DNA from: Benincasa hispida
Taxonomy: Eukaryota; Streptophyta; Magnoliopsida; Cucurbitales; Cucurbitaceae
Assembly (NCBI RefSeq): GCF_009727055.1
Contig: NC_052349.1
Coordinates: forward strand, 92,367,244-92,431,243
Direction: 5' to 3'
DNA length: 64,000 nt
Part shown: positions 13,267-26,357 of the stretch, piece after piece
Numbering within the stretch: the first letter of the stretch is position 1
How the letters are laid out: each line of letters starts with the position of its first letter
Notes under the pieces: generated by a model
Seen by the model: the letters and a program-made list of their open reading frames with translations, nothing else
The model's database searches: none
Told to the model about the DNA's origin: nothing
Translations under genes and position numbers: made by a program

Positions 13267-14149
13267 GTTCATTTTTCTCTATTTAAAAACAATCCTTATA
13301 TGTATATATATTAAAATAATGTTAAATATAAATGGAAGACTTGTGTATTTGAGACTGAATTTTGTAATATTGAATAGTATTGTTTTAGTAGGATTTTCAT
13401 GATTTTTCCCGAAACTACCCATTCAAAAATATAGTTTTTGAAAAAAAAATCGTTCTAATTGATTGAATTTTTTCTTTTCATAAAAATGAATGGAGAATGA
13501 ATGAGAACCGATCCCTGTGAATTTTCTGTGAGAAAATTCTATCCTAATTTATGCAAAGCTAAATGAGAAATTTTTTAATGATAGAGATGAAGATGTCATT
13601 TTAGCCTAACTAGTTTCGTCCCGTGAAAGATATTTCTAGATGTGAGAATTTATATTCTAGATGAATATCACATCATTATAGAGATATTTGGTGTAGGTTG
13701 TCCCAATATATCATAACACAAATTCATTATTCGAAATTTAAAAAGAGAAAAGAAAAAAAAAAAAAACAGAACGAACTATCTTTGGATTCCTGAAAACAAT
13801 ATTCTGAAATGTTTATTTAATAAATGAAAAATAATTGTAAGAGGGGGAGTCGGTCGAGGCAACAGATATCCAAATCCAAGACCATATATTAGTTAAAGAC
13901 TTTGGCAGCTTTATAGAGTATAGTATTGGTTTAGAATCGCCGGAAGATTTGACTTTTTATATCACCACCGCCGTATGTATACGGTGGTCGTGGTGGTGGA
14001 GTCACCACCTTCCTAGAAACTCTCTTTCGACATCGAGATTGATAGCATAAATTTATGTAAGTTGAACTATACTAAAGCGAAATAGTGGTTTGTCTCAATC
14101 TTTTATTATAACAATTGCAAGTAAAAATTGTATATTTAACGGTAGTTAT
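13267..14149. other. Spacer with a GC-rich double hairpin
   Basis: Mostly AT-rich and without a gene. At 13964-14009 a short GC-rich stretch can form two adjacent stems: CCGTAT-GT-ATACGG (13971-13984) and GGTGGTG-GAGT-CACCACC (13992-14009). The surrounding 13840-14060 is less AT-rich than its neighbours but has no ORF of note. Confidence 0.4.
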
Positions 14150-14650
14150 TGAAATTTACAAATATAGCAAAAAAAACATATAAAATATGATTTTTTTTTT
14201 TTATTATTCCAATTTATCCTCTTTGGTATATCAACATGTATATCAACAATATATTTGACATACTTTATGTTTGGTGTATCAGTCAAACGATATATTTTAA
14301 TTTATATTTGGTATGTTAAAAAATTAAGATACTTTATATTTGGTAGATAAATTAGTTATACAATTGATAAACAAAAGTTACCATTCATTATGCCAAACTT
14401 ATTAGCCAACAATTACTCGTACATTTGTTATCATTCGTGAACACCTAATTTGAATCCTTATTCATATGTTTTAAAATATTGTTTTTCTAGTACATTATCA
14501 TAAATTTATAATGGTTCAATTCATCCCGTTGGTAACAATTATGATTGTATGTTGATAAACTATTAATATACCAATGTTATACTTGAAATTGAGTTTTGAA
14601 TGAGCTGGTTATAATCTACTAGTAATATACTGAACAAATGTATTTTTAAG
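14150..14650 (+). mobile_element. Left part of AT-rich foldback element M (split by copia A)
   Basis: A T-rich end at 14189-14220 (GA, a T run, then TTATTATTCCAATTTATCC) is the inverted counterpart of 28455-28486. Inside, a degenerate unit (TAATATACCAATGTTATACT, then TGAAAT) recurs and continues beyond the copia insertion at 27531 onward. Non-coding and about 1.5 kb without its insertion. Class II (MITE or foldback) origin is inferred from the inverted ends. Confidence 0.5.
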
Positions 14651-16546
14651 TGTTGGGTTTGATAACCTAGATCTCATATGGTCCTGTAGTTTGTAATTGT
14701 ATTGTACAAGTATTTTATTTATTTGATGTTTTATTTAATATTTAGTAGCATTAGACCCACAAACCAATAAATTAACATCTAAGGTTATCATTCATGTATG
14801 TAGAAACATACAGGTGGATCATGTTTAAGTGATAACCTAAATGGTCTGTAGTAGATGGATAAGGTTGGATACCTTATCCTGGTGATACTACGAGTACGAC
14901 CCGCTTTGTAGATGTTACAATTGTTAAGTGCTAAATATTATTTGATCCTGATCATTCATGTGGAGATATGTTAGCGGAGGTATTCTATATAAAAGAGTTT
15001 GTATAAAACTAGACCACGAAATGACTAATCTCATTATATAACACTATTAATAATTGAGACATACATTTTACTAGGATGACCATAGGTGACATAAGCTGAA
15101 TCCTGAGTGAGTTATAAACTCCTGCCTATGAGGGCGATCCTTTGATTTGTATGGGTGAGAGTGGTCATATCGTCGATTTAACAAGCCTACCATTTTGGGA
15201 TTCTTCTGATAGAGGAGCTGGGAACACAGCTACCCATGATGGAATTCACTCCTTTCCCAAAGTTGGGATAAGTAGATAAATTGCTTCCTTAAGGGTTAAT
15301 TCCAGGGCTTGAACAATTTGGCGCCACACTCTCTCCTGGCTCGAGAGGGGTTTAGTCATAGTTGGACTATGATTTATTGTTCATTAAAGGGATTAGTGGT
15401 ACTTAAGGAGTTAGATGTAACTATAGGGGCAAAATGGTAATTTTGCCTAGCTGTACTTACGAGCAATTTGTGAAGGGTCATTACGTTGTTGACTAGTTAA
15501 ATCTAATAGAAACAGAAATATATCTATAGTATGATGAGTGCAGCTATCGGTCTTTAGTGGAGTGCCTAATAGTTAATGGATTTTGAATAAATTAATTAAA
15601 GAGTTTAATTATTATTCAAATACGATTGGAGCTTCAATCTATAGGTTCATGAGGTCTCCTCTGTAGCTCAATAGGGATTAAATGAGAATCAATTTTGGAT
15701 TAATTTGAATTGTTCAAATTAATTGAGGGAATTAATTATATATGATATAATTAATTTAATTTAATTATATATGATATATTTACTATAATGTACTTGATAT
15801 AATATAATATAAAGTTAATTTGAGAGAAAAACAATATTTGAATATGATTCAAATATTAATTATATGAATTGGATTCATATAATTATATTTAATATAAGTT
15901 GATTTATATTAAATGTCATTGGTGAGAGAATTAAAACTATAAGTTATATTGTATGTGATACAATATTAAACCATAGGTTATATGTTATATGTGATATAAC
16001 ATATAGTTATATACATATAATAAGTTGGTATAATATAATATATATAATATTAATTAAATTAAATTTATTATTTATTATTATTATTTTGAAATTAAGGGAG
16101 GGAAATAACTTCCCACACTTATTCTCTCTCAATCCACGTATTGTGTGGGTGGTTGCATTTGAGATACTCTTTTTTTCTTTGTTTTGACAGAAGGAGGATC
16201 ATAGAAACATCTCTGCAAAAATTCCCCGAGTTTTTTCAATCTCTATTCTCCTCTAAATTCCCCCATTCTTCCTCCCCCCAGAGAATACAAAAGGTTATGA
16301 TGGTGGTGGCCATTTGGAGATCATCTTGTTCATGACCTTTCTTGGAGAGGAAAAACGTGAAGAAAAAGTTCTTCAAAGGTAAGAGTTTCTTGAATTCCAA
16401 TTCTCTTTTAATTCTACATTTAGCATGCTATAGTTTATTTTAAATACATAATGTTCTGTTTGATTTTTTGAAATTGTGAGTTTTGTAAAACATGGGATTT
16501 GGGACTGAACCCTGTTTCCGCTCAAAGACCTTCACTGGATCCTATA
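14651..16546 (+). repeat. 5' LTR of copia A
   Basis: About 1.9 kb, opening TGTTGGGTTTGATAACC and ending GGATCCTATA directly before the primer binding site. The normal TG...CA ending has probably decayed from ACA to ATA. Shared LTR phrases (GACATGCGAG-like, ACCATAGGTGACAT, GGGTTTAGTCATAGT) recur in the window's other LTRs. A 64-codon ORF at 16141-16335 is LTR sequence, not a gene. Confidence 0.8.
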
Positions 16547-16548
16547 AT

Positions 16549-16560
16549 TGGTATCAGAAC
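16549..16560 (+). other. Primer binding site of copia A
   Basis: TGGTATCAGAAC, two bases after the LTR, is one mismatch from the initiator-tRNA-Met-complementary site used by most plant copia elements. It fixes the LTR end and the element's orientation. Confidence 0.85.
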
Positions 16561-17607
16561 GGGTTTCTTCCCAAATTTTTCCAAAATTTCAGAGTTAATT
16601 TTGTAGTTTAATGATAGGATTTTAGCATTCTGTATGTTCATGTGATGAATGTTTATGTATGTGATTGATTGTGATTATTGGATGTTTTTGGGATTGGTTA
16701 GTTTAGTTTTATCGCTTTCAATTTACAATTTGATTTGTAAAGGGCTCGTGTTTTGGGAGGAAAAATGGAGTATATGATACTTCATTTTACCTTTTCACGT
16801 TTCTCCCTAAAAGTTCACATCATGAGAACTATATTCGGTCTTGAGGCACCTTTGCTTGTGTCCCCCTATGGATGGTATTTGTATAGATCAATATCAAGGT
16901 GAATGGAGAAAGTGTTTATAGTAAGTGGGAGCAGGATGTGTGTCAACATATCCCACGGTCTCTCACATTAGTTGGTAATAAAGTTTCAAGCTCACCCTCG
17001 AGGCACCTTTGCTTGTGTCCCCCTACGGATGATGTTTGCATAGGTCAATATAAGGTGAATGGAGAGAGTGTCTATAGTAAGTGAGAGCGAGATGTGTGTC
17101 AACATATCCCATGGTCTCTCTCATTAGTTGGTAGTAAAGTTTCATGTTCGGCCTCGAAGCACCTTTGCTTATGTCTTCCTACAGATAGCATTTGCATAAT
17201 TCTTTACCTCAAACTCTAGAAATGGATAGGATTACTTTAGTTTTTGCGCCAATCGGTTTTTCCGTATGGTTGGCTCATTGGGACAGAACTCTAGAATCTA
17301 AAACAAGGGGTTACACTTACAAGAAATGCTAAGAGAGTTTAACAATTTCTAGACCGAACAATAGTGACTGATAGTTACAGTAACAAGGTGTTGTTCTATC
17401 TATTGGTTGAGATAGTCTCATTTTAGTGAAGGGACACTTGATCACCTTAAAATGGATTTTGTCCCGTCTCACTGAAATATCATTGTAAAATAGAAGTCAA
17501 ATAGGGTGCATTAGATTATTTTGCTAAATTTGATTGGTTTTTCCAAATGGGTTAATGCATAATATACTAATATAAATGGTTTGTATGGTTTAAGAAATTT
17601 ATTAATC
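16561..17607 (+). other. Leader of copia A with 157-bp tandem repeats
   Basis: Untranslated leader between primer site and gag. A unit beginning near GAGGCACCTTTGCTTGTG starts at 16843, 17000 and 17156, giving two full copies and a partial third with a period of 157/156. The same tandem structure occurs in the leaders of copies C and E. The short frames here are not genes. Confidence 0.75.
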
Positions 17608-18590
17608 ATGACTACCATGACTTTAAATTTGCTTGCTGCTGACAAACATATGGGCAAAAATTAGACAACCTAGAAGAACGCAGTCAACATATTTTAGTCA
17701 TCGATGACCTCCGTTTTGTCCTTATGGAGGATTGTCTTCCTATTGCTGCTCAAAATGCCACTCGAAATGTTGGAAAGACATATGAGCGCTAGAAACCGGC
17801 AACCGAGAAGGCCTGAACGTATATCTTGGCAAGCCTTTCAGAAGTCTTGGCCAAAAAACATGAGCCCATGTTCACTGCTCGTGAGATCATGGAGTCCCTA
17901 CAGGGGATGTTCGTACAACCATCTGCAAAACTCAGGCACAACGCTCGTAAACACATCTTCAATGCCCATATGCAAGAAGGGGCATCTGTTAGAAAACACA
18001 TTCTTAAATGATGGTTCACTTCAACATGGTGGAGATGAATGGGCTTGTCATTGATAAAGCCAATCTTGTTAGCTTCATTTTGGAATTTTACCTGAAATTT
18101 CCTACAGTTCCATAGCAATGTTGTTTATGAACAAGATTGATTACAACCTGACCATCTTATTCGATGAGCTTTAGACTTTTTAGTCCTTGATGAAAAGCAT
18201 GGAACAAAAGGGAGAGGCAGATGTTTCCTCGTCCTTAAAAAAGTTCTATAGAGGATCGTCCTATGGAATTGAGTTTGTACCTTCTTCTTCTGGCACCAAA
18301 AAATGAAAGAAGAAGAAAGGTGGAAAGGGAAAAGCTAACCAACCAGCTACTATCCAGAAGGGCAAGAAGGCCAATGTTACAAAGAGAATCTGTTTTCATT
18401 GCAACCACGATGGACACTGGAAGAGGAACTGTCTCAAATACTTGGTAGAAGAGAAGAAGGACAAGAAAGGTAAATATGATTTACTTGTATTGGACACTTG
18501 TTTAGTGGAGAATGATGATTCTGTCTGGATAATTGATTCAGGCGCCACTAACCATGTTTATTCTTCATTTCAGGGAATTAGTTCCTAGTA
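17608..18590 (+). pseudogene. Copia A gag and protease region (decayed)
   Basis: Capsid-type gag of the copia polyprotein, which would form the RNA-containing particle. ATG at 17608, with stops and frame changes soon after (for example TAG near 17663). A gag core is readable around 17820-18180. The zinc knuckle is complete at 18391-18432 (CFHCNHDGHWKRNC, CX2CX4HX4C), followed by the aspartic protease signature WIIDSGATNHV at 18527-18559. A stop (TAG) follows within 30 bases of the protease motif. Non-functional as written. Confidence 0.8.
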
Positions 18591-21448
18591 GCAACTAGAA
18601 GCTAGGAAGATAACGATGCATGTTGGAACTGGGTACGTCATCTCAACTATGGTAGTGGGAGGGCTCAGACACTGCTTACATAAATCTTATATTTTATTAG
18701 ATAATTTGTATGTAGTTTCAGGTTTGAAAAGGAAACCATATTTCTGTAAAATATCTTCTTGAACAACATTATTCTCTTAATTTTCAAGTAAATAAAGTGT
18801 TTACTAACAAGAATGGATTATTGATCTGTTGTGCTAATCTTGAAGATAATTTGTATGTTTAAGACTGTTAGCAACTAAAGCCTTCCTTAACACTGAAATG
18901 TTCAAAACGGTGGTAACTCAAAATAAAAGACTTAAAATTTCTCCTAAAGAAAATGCTCGTCTTTGGTAGCTAAGATAAGGACACATAAATCTAAACAGGA
19001 TAGAGAGATTGGTCAAGAATGAACTTCTAAGCGAGTTAGAAGAAAATTCTTTACTAGTGTGTGAGCCATGCTTTGAAGGCAAAATGACTAAAAGATCTTT
19101 TATTGGAAAAAGTCATAGAGCCAAAGAAACCTTAGAGCTTGTACATTTAGACCTCTATGGTCTGATAAATATTAAAGCAAGAGGATGGTTTGGATATTTC
19201 ATCACGTTTATTGATGATTATTCTAGATATGGCTATGTATTTAATGCAACAGAAGTCTGAAGTCTTTGAAAAGTTCAAAGAATTGAAGGCTTAAGTTGAA
19301 AATGCATTAAATAAGATGACTAAAACATTTTTACTTGATTGAGGTGGAGAACTTTTAGATCTTACATTCCAGAACTATTTGATAGAATATGGAATTGTAT
19401 CCCAATTCTCAACACTTGGTATATCTCAGAAGAATGGTGTATCAGAAAGGAGAAATCGAACCCTGTTGAACATGGTTCGGTCTATGATGAGTTATGCATT
19501 CCTACTGGAATTGTTATGAGTTTATACAATACAAACTGCAACATATATTTTGAACTGTGTTCTATCCAAGAGTGTTATTAGAACACCTTTGGAATTATGG
19601 AATAGTCATAAAGATAGTTTACGCCATTTCAAGATTTGGGGTTGCCCAACATATGTACTTGAGGAAAATCCTAAGAAACTGGAACCTCATTAAAATTGTA
19701 CCTATTTGTAGATTACCCGAAAGGAATGAGATGTGGTTACTTTTACGATCCTAAAGAAAATAAATTGTTTTTATCGACAAACGCTACATTTCTAAAGGAG
19801 GACCACATAAGGGAGCACAAGTCCTACAGTAAAATTGTGTTTAATGAACTTTCCAAGGAAACTACTGAGCCTTTAACAAGGGTTATTGAAGAACCCAACA
19901 CCTCAACAAGAGTTGTTGTAGTTGGATCATCTAATAGGTCAAATCCACCTCAAGTGTTAAAGGAACCTCGACGTAGTGGGAGGGTTGTAAACCCACCTAT
20001 CCGTTACATGAATTTAACAGAAATCTTAGCTTTGGTAGCTGATAGAGATGTTAAGGATCCATTGTCTTACAAGAAGGCATTAAAGGATGTTGACAAAGAT
20101 GAGTGGATCAAAGCTATAGATCTTGAAATAGAGTCTATGTACTTCAATTCAGTTTGGGATCTTGTAGATCAACCTTATGAGGTAAAACATATAGGTTTCA
20201 AATGGATCTACAAGAGGAAACGGGGTGCTGATGGGAAGGTGCAGACCTTCAAGGCTGGACTTGTGGCAAAAGATTATACCCAAGTTGAGGGAGTTGACTA
20301 TGAGGAGACTTTCTCACTTGTTGCCATGTTAAAGTCTATCTGGATCCTCCTGTCCATTGCCTCATATTATGACCATGAGATCTGGCAAATGAATGTCAAG
20401 AGTGCCTTTTTGAATGATAATCTTGAAGAGACCATTTAAAGGGACCAGTCTGATGGATTCATAATCCAAGGTCAAGAGCAAAATGTTTGCAAGCTTAATC
20501 AGTCCATTTATGGATTGAAGCAATCTTCTCGATCTTAGAATATAAGAATTGATATTGCGATCAAATCTTATGGCTTTGATCAAAATGTTGATGAGCCTTG
20601 TATTTACAAGAAAATCATCAATAGTTCAGTAGCTTTTCTAGTGTTGTATGTAGATGATATCCTACTCATTGGGAATGATGTAGGTCTACTAACTAAAATT
20701 AAGAATTGGCTAGCAACCCAATTCTAAATGAAAGATTTGAGAGAGGTGCAGTTTGTTCTGGGCATTCAGATCTTTAGAAATTGAAAGGAAAAAATGCTAG
20801 CTCTATCTCAAACATCATACATTTATAAAATATTTTTCAAGTTTTCGATGCAGAACTCCAAGAGAGGTTTACTACCTTTTAGACATGGAGTTATATTATC
20901 TAAGGAACAGTGTCCTAAGACACCTCAAGAAGTTGAGGAAATAAAACGGATACCCTATGTGTTGGTTGTTGGCAACTTAATGTATACAATGTTATATACT
21001 AGACCTGACATCTGCTATACTGTGGGGATAGTCCGTAGATATCAGTCTAATCGAGGATATGATCACTGGACCGCCGTTAAGAACATCCTCAAATATCTAC
21101 GAAGAACGAGGGATTACATGCACATGTATAGTTTTAAGGATTTGATTCTTACAGGATACATGGACTCTAATTTTCAGATTGATAAGGATTCTAGGAAACC
21201 CACATCAGGATCGGTGTTTACTCTTAACGGATGACCAGTAGTCTGGAGGAGCACCAAGTAAGGGTGCATTACTGACTCCATCATGGAGGCTGAGTACATA
21301 GTGGCTTGTGAAGTTACTAAGAAAGTTGTGTGGCTTAGGAAATTCCTGACTAATCTGGAAGTGGTTTCAGACATGTCCAAGCCCATCACCCTTTAATGTG
21401 ATAATAGTGGTACCATGGCTAATTTCCAAAAGCCTCAAAGTCACAAAT
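18591..21448 (+). pseudogene. Copia A integrase, reverse transcriptase and RNase H (decayed, truncated)
   Basis: Pol part of the polyprotein. The pre-integrase and integrase start is readable at about 18960-19260 (HLDLYG keeps the first catalytic Asp). The second Asp survives but is followed at once by a stop (LD*GGE near 19335), and the Glu-bearing segment is at about 19430. RT runs in a 247-codon frame at 19696-20439, where the motif A Asp is Asn (QMNVK). The YVDD box is intact at about 20647. The RT tail and RNase H follow at 20794-21400 with several stops. The end is cut at 21448 by an LTR. The RT Asn recurs in copies B and C. Confidence 0.8.
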
Positions 21449-22578
21449 TGTTGGGAATGTCCTAGAACTTGCAGTTTGTAAATTTTACACTAAACATTCT
21501 ATTATCAATAAAATATTATTGAGTATCTTATTCAATAAAGTTATTGATTTTGCATTCTATTATGAAAATCCATTAAACATATCCATGGCTATAGTATGAA
21601 TACTTTAACTTTATGGGGTGACATAAACAAGATCAAGTTAATAGTATATAGCATAAATGGTCTATAAGTATATGGATGAAATTAGGTATCTCATCCTGGT
21701 AACACTATTGGATGCGACCCATTTTGTATAGGTAATACAAATGATGTGATCCACAAATCATTCATGTAGAGACATGTGAGTGGGGACATCCTACGCAATG
21801 ATTTGCATATAGACTGAACCACGAAATAATCATTTTTCTTTATAACGACCGTTTACTGTTGAAACTGACTATTTCATACTAAAGTAACCTAGGATAACTC
21901 GATCTTAATCCTACGTTAGCTATGAACTCTTGTTTATTCGGGATTATCCTTTGATCTGCATGGATGAGAGTAGTCCAACAACACTACTCAATAAACCTTC
22001 CATTTTGGGGATAAGACCGAATGGATAACTGAGGACATAGCCCTGCAAGATGAAATTTACTCCTACCCATTTTAGGGTTAGTATATAGGTTGTTCTCTTA
22101 AGTACTGATTCAAGGTCTTCAACAATCGGGCCCCGCCTTCTCATAATAGAGAGGGACATGATTCATAAGTAGTATTATGAATTAAATTGTTCATTAGAGG
22201 GTTAGTGTGAACTTGAGGAACAAGAAGTATTTAAAGGGATAAAATGATAATTTTGACCCAATTGTAATTACGAACGACCTGTGATGGATCGACTTACTGA
22301 TTATGGTTTACATGGACAGAAATATATCTACAGTGAGAAGAGTGCAACTATCGAGCTATAGTGGTGTGCTTTAATAGTTAAGGAATAGTAATTAATTCGA
22401 TTAAAGAGTTTAACGAATTAATTACAAATCGTTGAAGCTCATGATCTGTAGGTCCATTAGATCCCTCTACTAGCTCTTAAATTGGAATAACAAATTGTGT
22501 ATTGATGTATGAAATTAGGATTATGAATTTGAAATATTCAAATTCAATTTTAGGGTTTTCAATTGATTGTATATGATA
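21449..22578 (+). repeat. Truncated LTR of copia family B
   Basis: Opens TGTTGGGAATGTCCTAGAAC, the start of the inverted solo LTR at 44261-46057. Runs about 1.13 kb and is then replaced by repeat R sequence at 22579, so the last ~650 bases of the LTR are missing. It sits in the copia A pol remnant. No internal region accompanies it. Confidence 0.65.
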
Positions 22579-22775
22579 CAAGTCCCTGAGTTCGACCTCG
22601 GATCACCCGAGAAACTTGCGTTCGCGTCATACTTGGCGTGAGCATAAGAAAACTTGTGACAAGAACGCAAGGTCATTACATATAAGAGTAACACATATTT
22701 TCATTCTAACCCATGACCACCGACGCATGATAATTCAAGTTTCTCGGGTGATTCGAGGTCGAACTTAGGGACTTG
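22579..22775. repeat. 40-bp palindromic junction
   Basis: Bases 22579-22618 and 22736-22775 are inverted copies differing at two of 40 positions, separated by 117 bases. Each arm carries a GAGTTCGACCTCGG-type phrase that also occurs near 35915 in the third R copy. The first arm and spacer therefore appear to be a piece of R in the orientation opposite to the main copy that follows. Confidence 0.75.
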
Positions 22776-24345
22776 AAGCTAGATGTATGCGGTGATGTGT
22801 TTGCGGTGGATAAATAAAAGAATGATGGGGGTTGTAAGCTATAAACTACTCCTACTTCTAACTATCAGATTAAGCAGTGAGAATATGATTGAGAGGTAGA
22901 GACACGACAACTGTTGACGTGTAATAAATACATGAAAAAATAGATAAAATGGGAGGAATTCTTCATCGCAACCCTAAGCTTGACCGCAAGGGCAACCCCA
23001 GCCAATGCAGACTAATGTGATTATGCATACACGCCCGCCGCAAATGCACGTGATTTGTAATAACAAACGAAACTTATTCCTAAGTCTCCATTCTTGCTTA
23101 TGCAATCTTAATCTAGCTCTTCCGAGCCTCAATTCTAACTTAGCTCTCTCAAGTCTTAGGTTCTTTCTTTAGACTCTCTCTCGAGTAGTTCTAAAGGTGT
23201 GTTGGACGCATACATAAGACAAGATAATCGCAAAAGCCTGGTTGACATAAGATTATTCCTATCTCTAGTGAACACTTGCTTACATTGCTTAATGCGACCA
23301 ACCACTTACCCTCCCAGACAGTTGGTTTTTGCTTACTTTACTCATAGACAAGCATTGTGTTCGCCTATAGGCAGGCGTTTACTACAGCTTCACACTAAGA
23401 AAATAAGGTTTTCTCACAACACTCACGCAACGCACACCTCCCGGTGGTTTGCTATATGCTTCATATTCCTATGGCACATGATTAAGTATGTGATACTCTA
23501 ATAGTCTCACTAAGTGATATAATGAAAGTTAAGGATGCTAAGTGAAGGAAGATGGAGATGAAATCGAAGAAAATATAGAAATGCATTGATCATAAAGTGT
23601 ATTAATTCCTTAAGCCAAAATGCAATACAATACAATATAAGGAAAGAAGAGAGATGAAAAGGCTAGCTGGAAGCAATGTCTTGCTTCTAGCAGATGTGTA
23701 TCAAGGCTGTCGGTGGTGCCATGGATAGGCGGTAGAGCAAACTCTCTCGAGATCTAACCCCGACGAAGGCTTTGGTCGTCACTCGGAATGGATGAAGGAG
23801 ATGAAGAACTCTCAAGCTTTTCTCTCATGCTTTCGTCTGGATCACAAGGATCTGCCCGAAGGCCGAAACTTGGATGATTTAAAATTCTGCTCAGCGGCTT
23901 CAATTTATAGAGCTTGATCGCCGACAGCATTAATGGACCTACTCTGATTCTAACATTCGCGGTGCGATGGTCCTTTTCTAAATCTCTACGGCTAACGATG
24001 TGGTAGGTGAAATGTCAATACCATCTATTGATTCTCCCAAGATATGCGTTCATGTTTCCATTCCACCAACCTTGCATTCATCCATCTATTATGGTTATCA
24101 TCATGTAGTTGCAATCTCCTTGCGATGACCGCATTCGCTCGATGACCGCAAGTTCTCAGCGATGACTGCATTCGCTTGACGACCGCAACTTCTATGCGAT
24201 GGACGCATGCGGTTGATGGCTGCAACATCCATGCATCGAATGTATGCGTTCGCCTTTGCGATGGAGAAATTCTCCACATGCGGTCGTCTTTGCGATAGCC
24301 TGGCTTCTGCGTATGCGTCCACTTCCTACGTTAGTTACAAAGATA
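22736..24345 (-). repeat. Repeat R, copy 2 (3'-cut)
   Basis: Same repeat as 1-1763, sharing long blocks in the same order. It lacks the last ~170 bases, including the terminal hairpin, and passes at about 24346-24357 into a copia LTR. ORFs of up to 100 codons are not conserved with copy 1 and are not called. Confidence 0.6.
24122..24232 (+). repeat. 37-bp tandem repeat inside R copy 2
   Basis: Three units starting at 24122, 24159 and 24196, each opening GCGATG and carrying CGCAT plus GACCGCAA-like text. CpG-rich compared with the surroundings. Copy 1 has about two related units around 1405-1475. Confidence 0.65.
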
Positions 24346-24356
24346 GACAATTGAGA

Positions 24357-24836
24357 CTAGTCTATCTTCTACAAGACCAGACCATGAAATGACTAGTCTC
24401 ATTATATAACACCGTTCGTAATTGAGACTTACATTTCACCAGGATGACCATAGGTGACATGACCTGAATCCTAAATGAGTTGTGAACTCTTGCCTATGAG
24501 GGCTATTCTTTAATTTGTACGAGTGAGAGTGGCCATATCGCCGACTTAACAAGCCTACTATTTTGGGGATTTGTCTAATTGAGGAGCTGGGAATACAGCT
24601 ACACAAGATGGAATTCACTCCTTCCCTAAGGTCGAGGTATGTAGATATATTACTCCCTTAATGGTTGATTCCAGGCTTGAACAATGTTGCCTCACACTCT
24701 TTCCTAGGTCGAGAAGGGTTTAGTCATAGTTGGATTATGATTTATTGTTTATTAGAGGGATCAATGGTACTTAAAGAGTTAGTTGTAACTACAAGGGCAA
24801 AATAGTAATTTTGGCTTAGCTGTAATTACGAGCTTT
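24357..24836 (+). repeat. 3' LTR of copia A, first piece
   Basis: Matches 5' LTR text from about 15005 to 15470 (AAATGACTAGTCTCATTATA, CCATAGGTGACATGACC, GGGTTTAGTCATAGTTGGA). The first ~350 bases are absent, replaced by repeat R. The LTR text breaks off at ATTACGAGC where the inverted family C LTR begins. Confidence 0.65.
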
Positions 24837-24843
24837 ATGACCA

Positions 24844-26357
24844 TGAAGGAACTCTTATACAAGAGTACCTCTGAGCGAAAACGGATCTTTCCAAAACATT
24901 GTGATAGAATTACCACATTTACATTCACACATACAGATATGCATCAAACTATAAATTACTGACATGCTTAAAGAATAAACAAATAGGAGAACAAGAAACT
25001 TACCAGTTGAAGACTTTCTTCATAGCAAATCTCGCTCTCGCTCTCGCTGGAATGTCAGGTTATCGTTCAGCAAAACTCCGGTCGTCTACTACGAACGGAC
25101 TCCACACGAACAGACCAAGATGGGGAAAATACCACCACTTGGAACCCTTAATATTCTCGGAGTGAGAATCCAAAGAGTAGGCTCTATTCGGATTTGGTAG
25201 AGGGGAGGAGGAAAAGAGATCGTATACAACGATCAAGTAAGTGGGAGAAAGGTGAGTCTATCGTATAGACAAAGTGCTTGATCATTTAGGCGAAGTACAC
25301 GATCGTATAGGAAAATGTAAGCGATTATCTATATGATCGTTTAGTAAAAGCTCGGCACTAAGTGATCATTTAGGAAAAGGTAGGCGATTGTTTTGAAAGA
25401 AGCACGCGGGTGTAAGCGATCGTCTATTAAACTCAAGCTACCGATAGTCTCTGATTTATTAAGCGATAGGCAGCTAACACCTTTTTTGAGCAATTAACCG
25501 TGTTCTTTGCAAAATGAAAACAATTTTTCTTTTATTCTTCAGTTACGAAAACCGAATGGAACTTCCCATTAACGCATGGTTACGGAGAAAAAGGCTACCA
25601 ATTATCCTATAATTGTCCATTTAAAAAAAATAATAAATATAATCATATTATATTCATTAACCTATAGTTTAATATCATATATCAACCATAGTTTTTTCTC
25701 CTCCACTAGATATAAATCATATTTATATCCAATTTCCTCCAATTAATGTATCTCATACATAAAGTCAATCATATCATATATAATTACCTAGTTCAATCAT
25801 ATCATAGATAATCAAACTCTCCCTTGTCAATTTGAACATTTCAAATTGACCTAAAAACTTATTCTCATCCTGAATCCAAGCTACCAAGGAGACCTTATGG
25901 ACGTATGGCTCGAACCTCCAACGGTACGTGAATAGCTGACTAAACTCTTTAGATACGAGATCCACCATCCTTTAACTGTCAGGCATTCCACTAAAGATCG
26001 ATGCTGAACTCTTCTTACCACAAATATATTTCTGTGTCCATTGGATATAACCAATCATCAATACGATAACCCTTCACAGATGCTTGTAAGTACAACTGGG
26101 CCAATTTACCGTTTTACCCCTATTGTTACATCTTACTTCTTGAGTACCACTGATCCCTCTAATGAACAATACAACATAGTTCTACTATGTGTGGACACCT
26201 CTAGGACCATGAGAAGGTGTGTAGCACCACATCGTTCAAGCCTCGGGATCAGCCCTTAAGAGAGTAATCTATCTACTTATCCTTACTTCGGGGAAAGAGT
26301 GAATTCTATCTTGTGTAACTGAGTTCCCAACTCCCAAATAAGACGAATCCTCAAAGT

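Noticed and set aside
16843..17210. Regular repeats as a possible CRISPR-like array
   Set aside because: Adjacent 157-base units without spacers, in a plant retrotransposon leader.
19009..21234. Copia A pol frames as functional genes
   Set aside because: Several stops and frame breaks, Asn at the RT catalytic site and a missing 3' end; annotated as pseudogene.
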